DNA from: an uncultured Ruminococcus sp.
GTDB lineage: Bacteria > Bacillota > Clostridia > Oscillospirales > Ruminococcaceae
Assembly (NCBI GenBank): GCA_946413815.1
Contig: CAMKMD010000025.1
Coordinates: forward strand, 1-48,514
Direction of reading: 5' to 3'
Length of the DNA: 48,514 nt
The position numbers and the translations under genes were made by a program. Positions 24,725 to 33,002 of this stretch are shown in pieces (positions within the stretch are counted from its first letter, which is position 1; each line of letters starts with the position of its first letter). The notes below the pieces were generated by a model. It searched no databases. It was given only the letters and a program-made list of their open reading frames with translations, and was not told the DNA's origin.

Positions 24725-26764
24725 TCAGGTGCGCCTGAACTGGTGCTCGATATTGTATCGGCTCATGGTGAACATCACCGGTCTGCCGTGGGGACAGTGG
24801 CGGATGCGCTCGTCGAAGTATACCTGCTCTGCAAGGGACTGCAGTTCGATGATATCGTTCTTGTCATTGCCCTTGATAGCGGACTTGCAGGCAACAGTAT
24901 GAAGCATATCATCGAGCAGGTGTGACTGGGGGTCATGTACGCAGAGCCTGAGGTTTCCGGCGACCTCTGTGATTATGTCCTCCATATCCGCTTCCATGAT
25001 GAAGGTGGGGACAGCGGTCGCTGTGATGCAGGGCCTCTGCGAGTAGTCGAATTCAAAGCCAAGGTCCGCAAGGAGCTCCTGATTGTTCTCCATAGCGGAG
25101 AACTCCTCTGCTGTAAGGAGGACCTTTATGCCGGTAAGCAGCTTCTGGCTGTACTGGCGGCAGTTGCGGCTCTTGAGCCTTTCAAAGATTATACGTTCAT
25201 GTGCGGCGTGCTTGTCTATCATCACAAGGTCGCTGTTGCCGAGCTCTGCAATGACGTAGAGCCCGAAGGCCTCACCTATGACCCTTATCTTCGGCTTTTC
25301 CTCCGGCCTGGGGGCCATGCTCTCAGGGTGCTTAACCTCCGGCACGGGGCGGGGAGCAAAGGACTTGCGGTCGAGGTAATGGAATGCGACTGTATCGGGG
25401 GCAGGAGCGGCAGGCTTGCTGCTGTAGCCGCTGAATGCCTCTATGCCTACGGTCTCCGGCTGGTCATCCTCGTCTGTCTCGGAGGCGGGAGGAGCCTTGG
25501 GCAGGTCTATCACAGGGGCAGGGGAGGGATAGTATCCCTGTACCGTCTTCGTCTGCGGTGCGGTCTGTATCAAGGGCTGTGCTGCAGGCGCAGGCTGCGG
25601 GGCTGCTGTCTCTTCTGCGGAGGCTGCGGCCTCCTCTGCGGCAGCGATGGCAGCTTCGGCCTTTTCTATCTCGCCTACAGGCGTGAACATGAATTCCTGC
25701 TGCACGGAGTTGTCCTCCGGCGGGGCGGGCTTTGTCCAGTCCTGGGGCGGCTTCAGCTCGAATTCGTATATCAGGCCGTCATTCATAAGGGCATTCTTCA
25801 CGGCGAAGTACAGAGCATCAGAGACTGCCTTCTCGTCAGTGAAGCGCACCTCCGCCTTTGCCGGGTGGATGTTGACATCCATTGCCGAGGGGGGCAGATC
25901 TATCATCAGCACGCAGGCGGGGAACTTGCCTGTCATTATCATGTTGGAATAGGCGTTCTCCAGTGCTGCGGAGCAGAGGCGTGAACGCACGTATCTGCCG
26001 TTTACGAAGAAGTGCTGGAAGGAGCGGTTCGCGCGGGAGTAGAGGGGCTTTATCACAAAGCCGGTTATGTGTATGCCGCTGTACTCGTAGTCAGCGGGTA
26101 TCAGGTCACGGGCGAAATCTCTTCCGTATACAGCATGGACGGCAGAATACAGTTCTCCGTCACCTGCGGAGTTGAACTCCATGCGGTTGTCGCGTATCAT
26201 CTTGAAGGCGACTTCGGGGTGGGAGAGGGTTATCTTCTGCATTATCTGGCTCACGGCGTTCGCCTCGGTGACGTCCTTTTTGAGGAACTTGGCGCGGGCA
26301 GGCACGTTGTAGAACAGGTCACGGATGATTATGGTAGTGCCGTCCGGGCAGCCGCTCTTCTCATGGGATACCTCCTCGCTGCCCTCTATGGTATAGAGGG
26401 TGCCGAAGGTCTCGCCGGGCTGCTTGGTCATAAGCTCCACACGGGATACTGCGGATACTGAGGCAAGAGCCTCTCCTCTGAATCCGAGGGTGAGTATCCT
26501 GTCAAGGTCGCTCTTGGAGGCTATCTTGCTGGTGGCGTGGCGGAGAAATGCCTTGGGGACATCGTCGTATGACATACCGCAGCCGTCATCGGTCACGCGC
26601 ATATATGTCGCGCCGCCGTTCTTTATCTCAACGGTGATATGCTTTGCGCCGGAGTCGATGGAGTTCTCCACAAGCTCCTTGATGACTGATGCGGGGCGCT
26701 CAATTACCTCGCCTGCTGCGATAAGCTCGGATATCTCCTTGCTCAGTACGTTTATCTGCGGCAT
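24725..26764 (-). CDS. mutL: DNA mismatch repair protein MutL
   Basis: The 679-residue protein has an N-terminal GHKL ATPase domain (about 1-330) with ELVENSIDSGA, DDGCGM and GFRGEAL, then a long Ala/Pro/Gln-rich linker (about 340-490), and a C-terminal dimerisation and endonuclease domain. DKHAAHERIIFE (about 515-527) matches the metal-binding endonuclease motif (DQHAxxExxxxE) with Lys in place of Gln, and CPHGRP near the C-terminus is the second site. It should therefore nick DNA itself, as expected where MutH is absent. mutS is 44 bp upstream. Confidence 0.96.
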   Translation of the reverse strand: MPQINVLSKEISELIAAGEVIERPASVIKELVENSIDSGAKHITVEIKNGGATYMRVTDDGCGMSYDDVPKAFLRHATSKIASKSDLDRILTLGFRGEALASVSAVSRVELMTKQPGETFGTLYTIEGSEEVSHEKSGCPDGTTIIIRDLFYNVPARAKFLKKDVTEANAVSQIMQKITLSHPEVAFKMIRDNRMEFNSAGDGELYSAVHAVYGRDFARDLIPADYEYSGIHITGFVIKPLYSRANRSFQHFFVNGRYVRSRLCSAALENAYSNMIMTGKFPACVLMIDLPPSAMDVNIHPAKAEVRFTDEKAVSDALYFAVKNALMNDGLIYEFELKPPQDWTKPAPPEDNSVQQEFMFTPVGEIEKAEAAIAAAEEAAASAEETAAPQPAPAAQPLIQTAPQTKTVQGYYPSPAPVIDLPKAPPASETDEDDQPETVGIEAFSGYSSKPAAPAPDTVAFHYLDRKSFAPRPVPEVKHPESMAPRPEEKPKIRVIGEAFGLYVIAELGNSDLVMIDKHAAHERIIFERLKSRNCRQYSQKLLTGIKVLLTAEEFSAMENNQELLADLGFEFDYSQRPCITATAVPTFIMEADMEDIITEVAGNLRLCVHDPQSHLLDDMLHTVACKSAIKGNDKNDIIELQSLAEQVYFDERIRHCPHGRPVMFTMSRYNIEHQFRRT

Positions 26765-26808
26765 TTTTCTCCTCCTTCCATTCTATCATTTTTCAGTGTC
26801 GGTATATG

Positions 26809-29442
26809 TCAGTTGCCGGCGGCTATGCGTGCCATCTCTTTGAGGAGCGCACGGCATTCGCTGTCGGTAAGCTCATCTATGCTGGTCTTTTCGAGCAGGT
26901 CAAGAGCGGCATCACGGCTGAAGGAGCCGAAGCTGAGCTGCTCTGCGGGGGCTTCCTTCTGTACGGCGCCTCCGGTGGCGTGGGCTCTCTCCATCTCCTC
27001 CAGGAGTTCCCTTGCACGGGATATGACCTTTGAGGGGAGGCCTGCAAGTTTTGCCACATCAACGCCGTAGCTCTCGTCAACTCCGCCTCTTACTATCTTC
27101 CTGAGGAAGCGTATAGTGCCGGCGTGCTTGCTTACAGCTACGCTGTAGTTCTTCACGCCTTCGAGCTCGTCCTCAAGGCCTATGAGCTCATGGTAGTGGG
27201 TGGCGAAGAGAGTCTTGCAGCCCAGCTTCTTTGAGGTGCAGATGTGCTCTGCAACAGCACGGGCAATGCTCACGCCGTCGAAGGTGGATGTACCTCTGCC
27301 TACCTCGTCGAGTATCACAAGGCTGTCGGGAGTGGCGTTCTTGAGTATATCGGCCACCTCGCTCATCTCCACCATGAAGGTGGACTGGCCGGCTGTCAGG
27401 TCATCCGAGGCACCTACTCTGGTGAATACCTTGTCGCAGACGGATATGCGTGCAGAGTCGGCAGGGACGAAGCTGCCCATCTGAGCCATGAGGACTATCA
27501 GGGCCACCTGACGCATATATGTGGATTTACCGGACATATTCGGGCCTGTGATGACGGACATACGGTTCTCACGGTTGTCTATCATGGTGTCATTCGGCAC
27601 GAATACCTCGTCACGGAGCATGAGCTCGACAACGGGGTGGCGGCCGGCGTGTATCTCTATGACGCCGTTCACTGTCATCTCCGGCTTTACGTACTGGTTG
27701 CGGAGGGCAGTATCGGCAAAGGAACAGAGCACGTCAACGGCGGCTACCGCAGCGGCGGTCTGCTGCACTTCGGCCAGCTTTGTGGCAAGGAAGTCCCTGA
27801 CCTCGGCGAATATATCCGCCTCAAGGGAGAGAGCCTTGTCCTTTGCGCCGAGTATGGCGTTCTCGGCATTTTTCAGTTCCTCGGTTATGAATCTCTCGGC
27901 GTTTGCAAGAGTCTGCTTGCGTATCCAGCCCTCGGGGACCAGGTCGTAGTAGGAACGCGTTACCTCGATATAGTATCCGAATACCCTGTTGAAGCCTGTT
28001 TTCAGGCTCTTGATACCGGTGGCTTCCTTTTCTCTCTGCTCGATGCCGTCGATTATCTCCTTGCCGTGGGTCATGGTATGGCGCAGGGAATCGAGCTCCT
28101 CGTTGAAGCCCTCACGTATCACTCCGCCGTCCTTTGCGGATATGGGCGGGTCTTCCGTGATGGCGTTCTCCACGAGGGTCACTATCTCACTGAGGTCGTT
28201 TATCTCGCCGCAGAGCTTTGTCAGCAGCTTTGACTCGGATAGCTTTGCCAGTTCCTGTTTAAGGGCGGGCAGCTGCTTTGCAGTTGCAGCAAGTGACCTG
28301 AGGTCACGGGGATTGGCGGATTTATACATGACCTTGGTCATAAGACGTTCAAGGTCATAGACGTTTTCAAGAAGCTCCGAGATATCGGAGAGTACGACGC
28401 TCTTACGGTAGAGCGCCTCTACCGCACCGTGTCTTTCGATTATCCTTGCCGGACTGCGGAGGGGCTGCTCAATCCAGTTTTTCAGCATACGTCTTCCCAT
28501 GGAGGTCTTCGTTGAATCGAGGACCCACAGGAGAGAACCTTTCTTCTCCTTGGAACGGAGAGTCTCCGTCAGTTCAAGGTTGCGCCTTGCGTTGAGGTCG
28601 AGCCCCATGAAGGCCTCGCCGTTGAGCAGTTCGATAGAGGTGAAGCGTGATACAGAGGTTTTCTGGGTATCCTGTATGTAGCCAAAGAGGGCGCATACAG
28701 CGGCGCAGTCTGCACCGTCCTCTGATATGCCCAGTTCCTTTATGTCCTTCTTCCCGAATACTCCGCACACCATATCGCGATGCATGGCAGGGGAGAAGCT
28801 TTCCTTGTCGAGCATGGTGACAGCGCACTGAAGACGTACCTTGATGAACTCGGCAACGCTCTTCAGGGAGAGAAAGCCCTCCTCGAATATTATCTCGGCA
28901 GGCGAGCAGCGGGAGAGCTCATTTATGACAGCTGCCTCAAGGGAGCTGCCCTTTGTATCCTCAAAGAGGCTGAGTGCGGCCTCTCCGGTAGATATATCGG
29001 CGGAGGCGACAGCGCAGGTCTTTGATGCCTCGTCGTAGTATACGCTGCATATATAGTTATTGCTGCTGTCGTCGAGCATACTCGATTCGGTTATAGTGCC
29101 GGGAGTTACCACGCGGATAACGTCACGTACGACTATACCCTTGGTCTCGGCGGGGTCGGTCAGCTGCTCGCAGACAGCAACCCTGAAGCCTAAGTCTATC
29201 AGCTTCCTGATGTACATATCCGCAGCGTGATAGGGGACGCCGCACATGGGCGCACGCTCCTCCATGCCGCAGTCCCTGCCGGTGAGAGTGAGCTCAAGAG
29301 CCTTTGAGACAGTTATAGCGTCATCGAAGAACATCTCATAGAAGTCTCCGAGACGGAAAAAGAGGATGCAGCCGGGGTACTTGTCCTTGACCTCGAAGTA
29401 CTGCTGCATCATCGGTGATAGCTTGCTCCTGTCGATATCCAT
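26809..29442 (-). CDS. mutS: DNA mismatch repair protein MutS
   Basis: The 877-residue mismatch sensor has the Phe-x-Glu mismatch-reading motif in GDFYEMF (F34, E36), the core and clamp domains, and a C-terminal ABC-type ATPase with TGPNMSGKST (about 630-640), the Walker B region LVILDEVGRGTSTFDG and FATHYHEL. The start at 29442 follows AAGGAGC. It is the usual length. ylbF lies 47 bp upstream and mutL 44 bp downstream, a standard clostridial order. Confidence 0.97.
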   Translation of the reverse strand: MDIDRSKLSPMMQQYFEVKDKYPGCILFFRLGDFYEMFFDDAITVSKALELTLTGRDCGMEERAPMCGVPYHAADMYIRKLIDLGFRVAVCEQLTDPAETKGIVVRDVIRVVTPGTITESSMLDDSSNNYICSVYYDEASKTCAVASADISTGEAALSLFEDTKGSSLEAAVINELSRCSPAEIIFEEGFLSLKSVAEFIKVRLQCAVTMLDKESFSPAMHRDMVCGVFGKKDIKELGISEDGADCAAVCALFGYIQDTQKTSVSRFTSIELLNGEAFMGLDLNARRNLELTETLRSKEKKGSLLWVLDSTKTSMGRRMLKNWIEQPLRSPARIIERHGAVEALYRKSVVLSDISELLENVYDLERLMTKVMYKSANPRDLRSLAATAKQLPALKQELAKLSESKLLTKLCGEINDLSEIVTLVENAITEDPPISAKDGGVIREGFNEELDSLRHTMTHGKEIIDGIEQREKEATGIKSLKTGFNRVFGYYIEVTRSYYDLVPEGWIRKQTLANAERFITEELKNAENAILGAKDKALSLEADIFAEVRDFLATKLAEVQQTAAAVAAVDVLCSFADTALRNQYVKPEMTVNGVIEIHAGRHPVVELMLRDEVFVPNDTMIDNRENRMSVITGPNMSGKSTYMRQVALIVLMAQMGSFVPADSARISVCDKVFTRVGASDDLTAGQSTFMVEMSEVADILKNATPDSLVILDEVGRGTSTFDGVSIARAVAEHICTSKKLGCKTLFATHYHELIGLEDELEGVKNYSVAVSKHAGTIRFLRKIVRGGVDESYGVDVAKLAGLPSKVISRARELLEEMERAHATGGAVQKEAPAEQLSFGSFSRDAALDLLEKTSIDELTDSECRALLKEMARIAAGN

Positions 29443-29489
29443 TGGTAAAGCTCCTTATCTGAACAGTTGGTATTTAGGAGATGTGATAA

Positions 29490-29894
29490 TCAGCCGCAGC
29501 CGCCGCAGGTAGCGCAGCTTCCGGTGCAGCCGGAGGAGGGCTCGCAGGTTGCGGGATCCTCGCCGTTGGCACACATGGAGATTATCTGGTTCATATTGGT
29601 GACGAGTGCCTCAAGGGACTGCTGTGCAGCGGTGAAGACGATCATGTTCTTGTTCTCCATGATCTGCTTGTAGTGTGACTTGACATTCTGATCGAGATCC
29701 TTGATCCTGTCGGTGTCCTTGTCCTCCTTGAAGACTGCCTCGTTCAGGTCCTGACGAAGCTGATCGAACTCGGTGATGAGTCTCTGGAGTTCCTCGTCAT
29801 TGTCGTTCACCTGCTTGGCAAGTGAGTATGCTATATAGCGGTCATCGTTCTGGAGAGCCTTTCCCAGCTCTCTTGTAAGCTCTATGATATCCAT
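29490..29894 (-). CDS. YlbF/RicF-family protein with Cys-rich tail
   Basis: The 134-residue protein is mostly helical (about 1-105) with the YlbF/YmcA pattern, followed by a C-terminal cysteine cluster (CEPSSGCTGSCATCGGCG). In B. subtilis the RicA, RicF and RicT proteins form a complex that promotes mRNA maturation by RNase Y and binds iron-sulfur clusters through such cysteines. A similar role is likely. ricA and ricT partners are not in this window. It is upstream of mutS in the same block. Confidence 0.85.
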   Translation of the reverse strand: MDIIELTRELGKALQNDDRYIAYSLAKQVNDNDEELQRLITEFDQLRQDLNEAVFKEDKDTDRIKDLDQNVKSHYKQIMENKNMIVFTAAQQSLEALVTNMNQIISMCANGEDPATCEPSSGCTGSCATCGGCG

Positions 29895-29913
29895 CGTTAT
29901 TTCTCCTTTTTGA

Positions 29914-31251
29914 TTATTCCTCGCCGGCTGTGCGGTCAGTCTCGTCCGAAGGGGCCGGAAGCTTTGTTACACGGCACAGCTCTATGCGGTGGTGGTTTAT
30001 TTCCTGTACCTCGATATGCAGCCCCTCGGACTCTATGGTGGTCTGAGTGCCGTCCTTGGGTATCTCGCCCAGTACGGCTATAACGAAGCCGCCGAAGGTA
30101 TCGAATGCATCGTATTTGTCCTCCGGGAGGGTGATGTCCAGCTCTTCGCAGACATCCCCGAGAGGCGTGATGCCGGGTATGAGCCAGCAGTCATCTGCCA
30201 GCTGTGTGAATACAGCCTCAGCTGTGTCGAGCTCATCGTCGTCAAAATCTCCCACAAGCTCCTCCACCAGGTCTGTGACTGTGATTATGCCGCTCATTCC
30301 GCCGTACTCATCAACGACTATAACGAAGTGGTCTGCACCCTTGCGCTTCATCTGTGCAAAGAGCCTGTCGGCCTTCATATTCTCATGCACGAAGCAGGGC
30401 TCGCGGACGGCGTTTGCCATTATGTTTTCACGGCTCTTGTCGTCAAGGCGGAAATAGTCCTTGGCATCGAGCACACCGATGACGTTATCGACTCTCTCCC
30501 CGCATACCGGGAAGGCGGAGTGGCGGGTGCGGTGTATGGTCTCCTCCCATACCTCCGTCGGGTCTTCACTCCAGAGCACTGATACATCTGTGCGGTGGGT
30601 GCATATCTGACCGGCGGTCATGTCATCGAAGGCGAATACGTTCTTGATGATGCGGTTCTCGTCCTCGTCGATGGTGCCGTTCTCGGCGCCGGCATCTGAC
30701 ATCATGAGTATCTCCTCCTCGGTGACTTTGTCGGCTTCGCTGCCGGAATCGATACCGAAGATGCGGAGTATAAGCGATGCTATGGCATTTGATACAGCTG
30801 CAAGGGGCGTGAATACGGCCTTTATGAGGCAGGCTGCGCCGGAGAGTCTGAGAGCGTATTTCTCGGGGTCGCGTTTTGCTACAGCCCGCGGGAGCAGCTC
30901 AGCGAACACGAGGAAGAGGGCAGAGTATACCAGCACCACGACTGCGGCGGATACTGCCTCTGCTGCCTTGCGGGGGAGAGAGGAGGGCATTATGCCGGCG
31001 AGCCTGCCTGCAAAGCACCAGGCAGCCGATACAGCGCCGGCTGCTCCGACGGCCGTCATAGCGGCGTGGAGCGAGGAGAGGAAGCCTGAGGGGCTCGATG
31101 TAAGCTTTTTAAGTCTCTGAGCCCTTTTGTTGCCTGCGGAGGCGAGCTTTTCGAGCCGTGAATCGTTTATCCCGATAACAGCGGCTTCCGCGGCAGAAAA
31201 GAGTGAACACAGCAGTATCACAGCGATCTGCATTATTATCTGCCCGGTCAT
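29914..31251 (-). CDS. CBS-domain membrane protein (HlyC/CorC/DUF21 family)
   Basis: The 445-residue protein has a DUF21 membrane domain with about four spans (1-160), a pair of CBS domains (about 215-335) and a C-terminal CorC/HlyC domain (about 350-440, with GFVIAVLGEIPKDG). Family members are often annotated as hemolysins, but characterised ones such as B. subtilis MpfA and related CNNM proteins export magnesium. The start at 31251 follows GGAGGA by 6 nt. The start codon overlaps the stop of a 42-codon leader ORF (ATGA). A consensus promoter and a structured leader lie upstream, suggesting regulated expression. Confidence 0.88.
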   Translation of the reverse strand: MTGQIIMQIAVILLCSLFSAAEAAVIGINDSRLEKLASAGNKRAQRLKKLTSSPSGFLSSLHAAMTAVGAAGAVSAAWCFAGRLAGIMPSSLPRKAAEAVSAAVVVLVYSALFLVFAELLPRAVAKRDPEKYALRLSGAACLIKAVFTPLAAVSNAIASLILRIFGIDSGSEADKVTEEEILMMSDAGAENGTIDEDENRIIKNVFAFDDMTAGQICTHRTDVSVLWSEDPTEVWEETIHRTRHSAFPVCGERVDNVIGVLDAKDYFRLDDKSRENIMANAVREPCFVHENMKADRLFAQMKRKGADHFVIVVDEYGGMSGIITVTDLVEELVGDFDDDELDTAEAVFTQLADDCWLIPGITPLGDVCEELDITLPEDKYDAFDTFGGFVIAVLGEIPKDGTQTTIESEGLHIEVQEINHHRIELCRVTKLPAPSDETDRTAGEE

Positions 31252-31376
31252 GTCAGCTCCTCCGTAAATAAAAACCACGAAAAGGCATAGTCCTTCGCAG
31301 CACTGCGGAGACCATGCCCTGAATGTTTGTGAATGATAGTGATATAGGGACTGCTGCCGTCGGCGGCATTATCCAT
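31248..31376 (-). CDS. Leader ORF (42 aa) translationally coupled to the CBS-domain gene
   Basis: ATG at 31376 opens a 42-codon frame ending in ACATGA, where TGA overlaps the ATG of the downstream gene. The peptide contains ITIIHKHSGHGLRSAAKDYA, then an aromatic end (FSWFLF). GGAGGTG lies 12 nt upstream, slightly far but usable. The frame runs through the hairpin at 31284-31318, so ribosome position could decide whether that hairpin forms. It is too short for ordinary gene calling; I do not recognise the peptide. Confidence 0.55.
   Translation of the reverse strand: MDNAADGSSPYITIIHKHSGHGLRSAAKDYAFSWFLFTEELT
31280..31318 (-). promoter_or_regulatory. Attenuator-like hairpin in the leader of the CBS-domain gene
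   Basis: On the minus strand GGCATGGTC.TCCGCAG pairs with CTGCGAAGGACTATGCC (one bulge, one G-U pair, 2-base loop) and is followed by TTTTC. This has the form of an intrinsic terminator inside a leader, about 30 nt before the CBS-domain gene start. A second small stem, TGCCG-CCGA-CGGCA, lies upstream. Confidence 0.6.
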
Positions 31377-31450
31377 GATCTTATTACACCTCCGTAAATG
31401 AATGGAACTCTGTTTTCGTTGTCCGGCAGCATATACTGCTGAACATTTCT

Positions 31451-31479
31451 ATTATATCTTATTATAAAGTGCTTGTCAA
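31451..31479 (-). promoter_or_regulatory. Consensus promoter of the 17-kb minus-strand gene block
   Basis: On the minus strand a perfect TTGACA (31474-31479) and perfect TATAAT (31451-31456) are 17 bp apart. Transcription would start near 31444, giving a leader of about 190 nt before the CBS-domain gene. It is as good a match as the rpoB promoter. Confidence 0.85.
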
Positions 31480-31579
31480 GAGCAGGGAGGGGACGCTGCC
31501 CTGAAACCCGGAAAGCAGCCCGGAATCCATGCTGCCAGTGCGATACAACTGATTATGAATTATAAGCTTCCTTTCCTAC

Positions 31580-31608
31580 TTGCAAAATCTCCGCCAATCG
31601 CTTATAAT
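31580..31608 (+). promoter_or_regulatory. Promoter of rsmE
   Basis: TTGCAA (31580-31585) and TATAAT (31603-31608) are 17 bp apart, about 30 bp before the rsmE start. A fragment of the GATACAACTGATTATGAATT repeat lies just upstream. Confidence 0.75.
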
Positions 31609-31636
31609 ATTATCATAACGAAACAGAGGTGATATC

Positions 31637-32359
31637 ATGCCGAGATTTTTTGTAAATGAGATAGACGAGAATAATATCGTGCTTACAGGCAGTGATGCCG
31701 TCCATATAGGCCGCTCCCTCAGAATGAAGCCCGGTGAGCCTGTTACGGTATGCTGCTGCGGAACCGACTATTTCTGTACCGTCGCGCGCATAACTGCCGA
31801 TGAGGTCTTCCTTGACCTTGCGGAGAAGAAACCCTGCGCTGCCGAGCCGGATATAGAGCTGACTCTCTTCCAGGCTGTGCCGAAGCTTGACAAGCTCGAG
31901 TATATCATACAGAAGAGCGTGGAACTGGGAGTTTCCCGGATAGTGCCCGTGCTGACAAGGCGCTGCATCTCACGCCCCGACCCCAGGGATTTCGCAAAAA
32001 AGCTGCAGAGACTGAACAGGATAGCCGAGGAGGCTGCCAAGCAGTCCGGAAGAGGTATAATACCCGAGGTCACACCTGTAACAGACCTGAATGGTATGAT
32101 CAATATGATAAAATCAATTGACAGAACCATTCTTCTCTACGAGGAACAGGGCGGCTGCCGTTTCGGAGATGTGGAACTCTCGGATATCCGCAGTGCTGCG
32201 CTCGTCGTGGGCAGTGAAGGAGGCTTTGACAAGGAGGAAGCAGAGAAGATCGTAAACGCCGGAGCAACTCAGGTATGGCTCGGAAAGCGTATACTTCGTT
32301 GTGAAACTGCACCAATTACAGCCATCTCAATTTTGATGTTTTTAACAAATAATATGTAG
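31637..32359 (+). CDS. rsmE: 16S rRNA m3U1498 methyltransferase
   Basis: The 240-residue SPOUT-fold methyltransferase modifies U1498 of 16S rRNA. An N-terminal PUA-like domain (about 1-70) precedes the knotted catalytic domain. VVGSEGGFDKEE and LGKRILRCETAPITAIS at the C-terminus are the SAM-binding knot motifs. The start at 31637 follows GAGGTG. It is divergent from the CBS-domain gene and has its own promoter. Confidence 0.95.
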   Translation: MPRFFVNEIDENNIVLTGSDAVHIGRSLRMKPGEPVTVCCCGTDYFCTVARITADEVFLDLAEKKPCAAEPDIELTLFQAVPKLDKLEYIIQKSVELGVSRIVPVLTRRCISRPDPRDFAKKLQRLNRIAEEAAKQSGRGIIPEVTPVTDLNGMINMIKSIDRTILLYEEQGGCRFGDVELSDIRSAALVVGSEGGFDKEEAEKIVNAGATQVWLGKRILRCETAPITAISILMFLTNNM

Positions 32360-32363
32360 GCAG

Positions 32364-32392
32364 TTGAAATTTTAAAAGTTTTGTGTTATAAT
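32364..32392 (+). promoter_or_regulatory. Promoter of the small YtxH-like gene
   Basis: TTGAAA (32364-32369) and TATAAT (32387-32392) are 17 bp apart, starting 5 bp after the rsmE stop codon. The leader is about 80 nt. Confidence 0.75.
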
Positions 32393-32477
32393 AAATCTAT
32401 GCCTATCGGAGCAGTTCGCAAGCGGCTCCGCAGAGCACACAACTTGAATCTGTCTTGCGAAGAAATGAGGAGTAAGA

Positions 32478-32771
32478 ATGAATAAGTTTTTATTAGGCCT
32501 TCTCGCCGGAACCGCAGCCGCAGCAGCAGGATTCTTTGCAGTAAAGTCACTGCGTGAGAACAACGACCCTGATTATGATGATGATATCTATGATTATCCG
32601 GATCCGTATGATGACGAGGACGAGATAGATTTCGAGATCGATGATGCCAAGGATGCAGTCGAGAATATCGCTGAAGAGGGCGCAGAGGCAGTAGAGAACG
32701 CTGCTGACGCAGTAGCTGATGCTCTTGACAGTGCAGCTGATGCTGTATCAGACACATTCAAGCTTGACTGA
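32478..32771 (+). CDS. Small YtxH-like acidic membrane-anchored protein
   Basis: The 97-residue protein has an N-terminal hydrophobic, Ala/Gly-rich segment (about 4-22, GLLAGTAAAAAGFFAVKSL), an Asp/Tyr-rich stretch (about 28-55) and an Ala/Asp amphipathic helix (about 58-95) with repeated ENAADAVADAL-like heptads. This is the general form of YtxH-type general-stress proteins, but similarity is mostly compositional. The start follows a GAGGAGT site. It has its own promoter and terminator, so it is a single-gene unit. The function is unknown. Confidence 0.7.
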   Translation: MNKFLLGLLAGTAAAAAGFFAVKSLRENNDPDYDDDIYDYPDPYDDEDEIDFEIDDAKDAVENIAEEGAEAVENAADAVADALDSAADAVSDTFKLD

Positions 32772-32794
32772 GTCTGATAACTGAAAATGAAATG

Positions 32795-32820
32795 AAAGGA
32801 CGCCTTTACGGCGTCCTTTT
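32795..32820 (+). terminator. Terminator of the YtxH-like gene, proximal duplicate
   Basis: AAAGGACGCC-TTTAC-GGCGTCCTTT is a perfect 10-bp stem followed by one further T and then the inserted element. A copy differing by one loop base lies at 32972-32996, where the full T tract is kept. Confidence 0.75.
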
Positions 32821-32971
32821 AGCTTGTCAAAAAAAGTCAGTTATGGCAGAAGTCAAGCGGGCGGATGTGGGCATCCGCCCCTACAAACGCCGATTCCTCC
32901 ATAGCAAAATGTAGGGGGCGATGCCTACATCGCCCCGCTTATTTGTAAATGTAAGGTTTATTGACAGACTG
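32821..32971 (+). mobile_element. MITE-like non-coding element, copy 2
   Basis: This ~151-bp sequence runs from AGCTTGTCAAAAAAAGTCAG to TTGACAGACTG and matches the reverse complement of 9301-9454 nearly end to end. It has imperfect terminal inverted repeats (AGCTTGTCAA and, inverted, AGTCTGTCAA) and two internal REP-like hairpins (32855-32885 and 32910-32937). Duplicated terminator hairpins flank it at 32795-32819 and 32972-32996. The flanking hairpin differs from that at copy 1, so the duplication is of the target, not of the element. Confidence 0.7.
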
Positions 32972-33000
32972 AAAGGACGCCTTTAGGGCGTCCTTTTTTT
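32972..33000 (+). terminator. Terminator, distal duplicate with full T tract
   Basis: AAAGGACGCC-TTTAG-GGCGTCCTTT is followed by further T residues. It is the second copy of the hairpin at 32795-32819 and may also serve the convergent gene ending at 33003. Confidence 0.75.
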
Positions 33001-33002
33001 CT

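Noticed and set aside
24935..25984. Plus-strand frame of 349 codons opposite mutL
   Set aside because: It is antisense to MutL; its Gly/Leu/Cys-rich composition is typical of a shadow frame.
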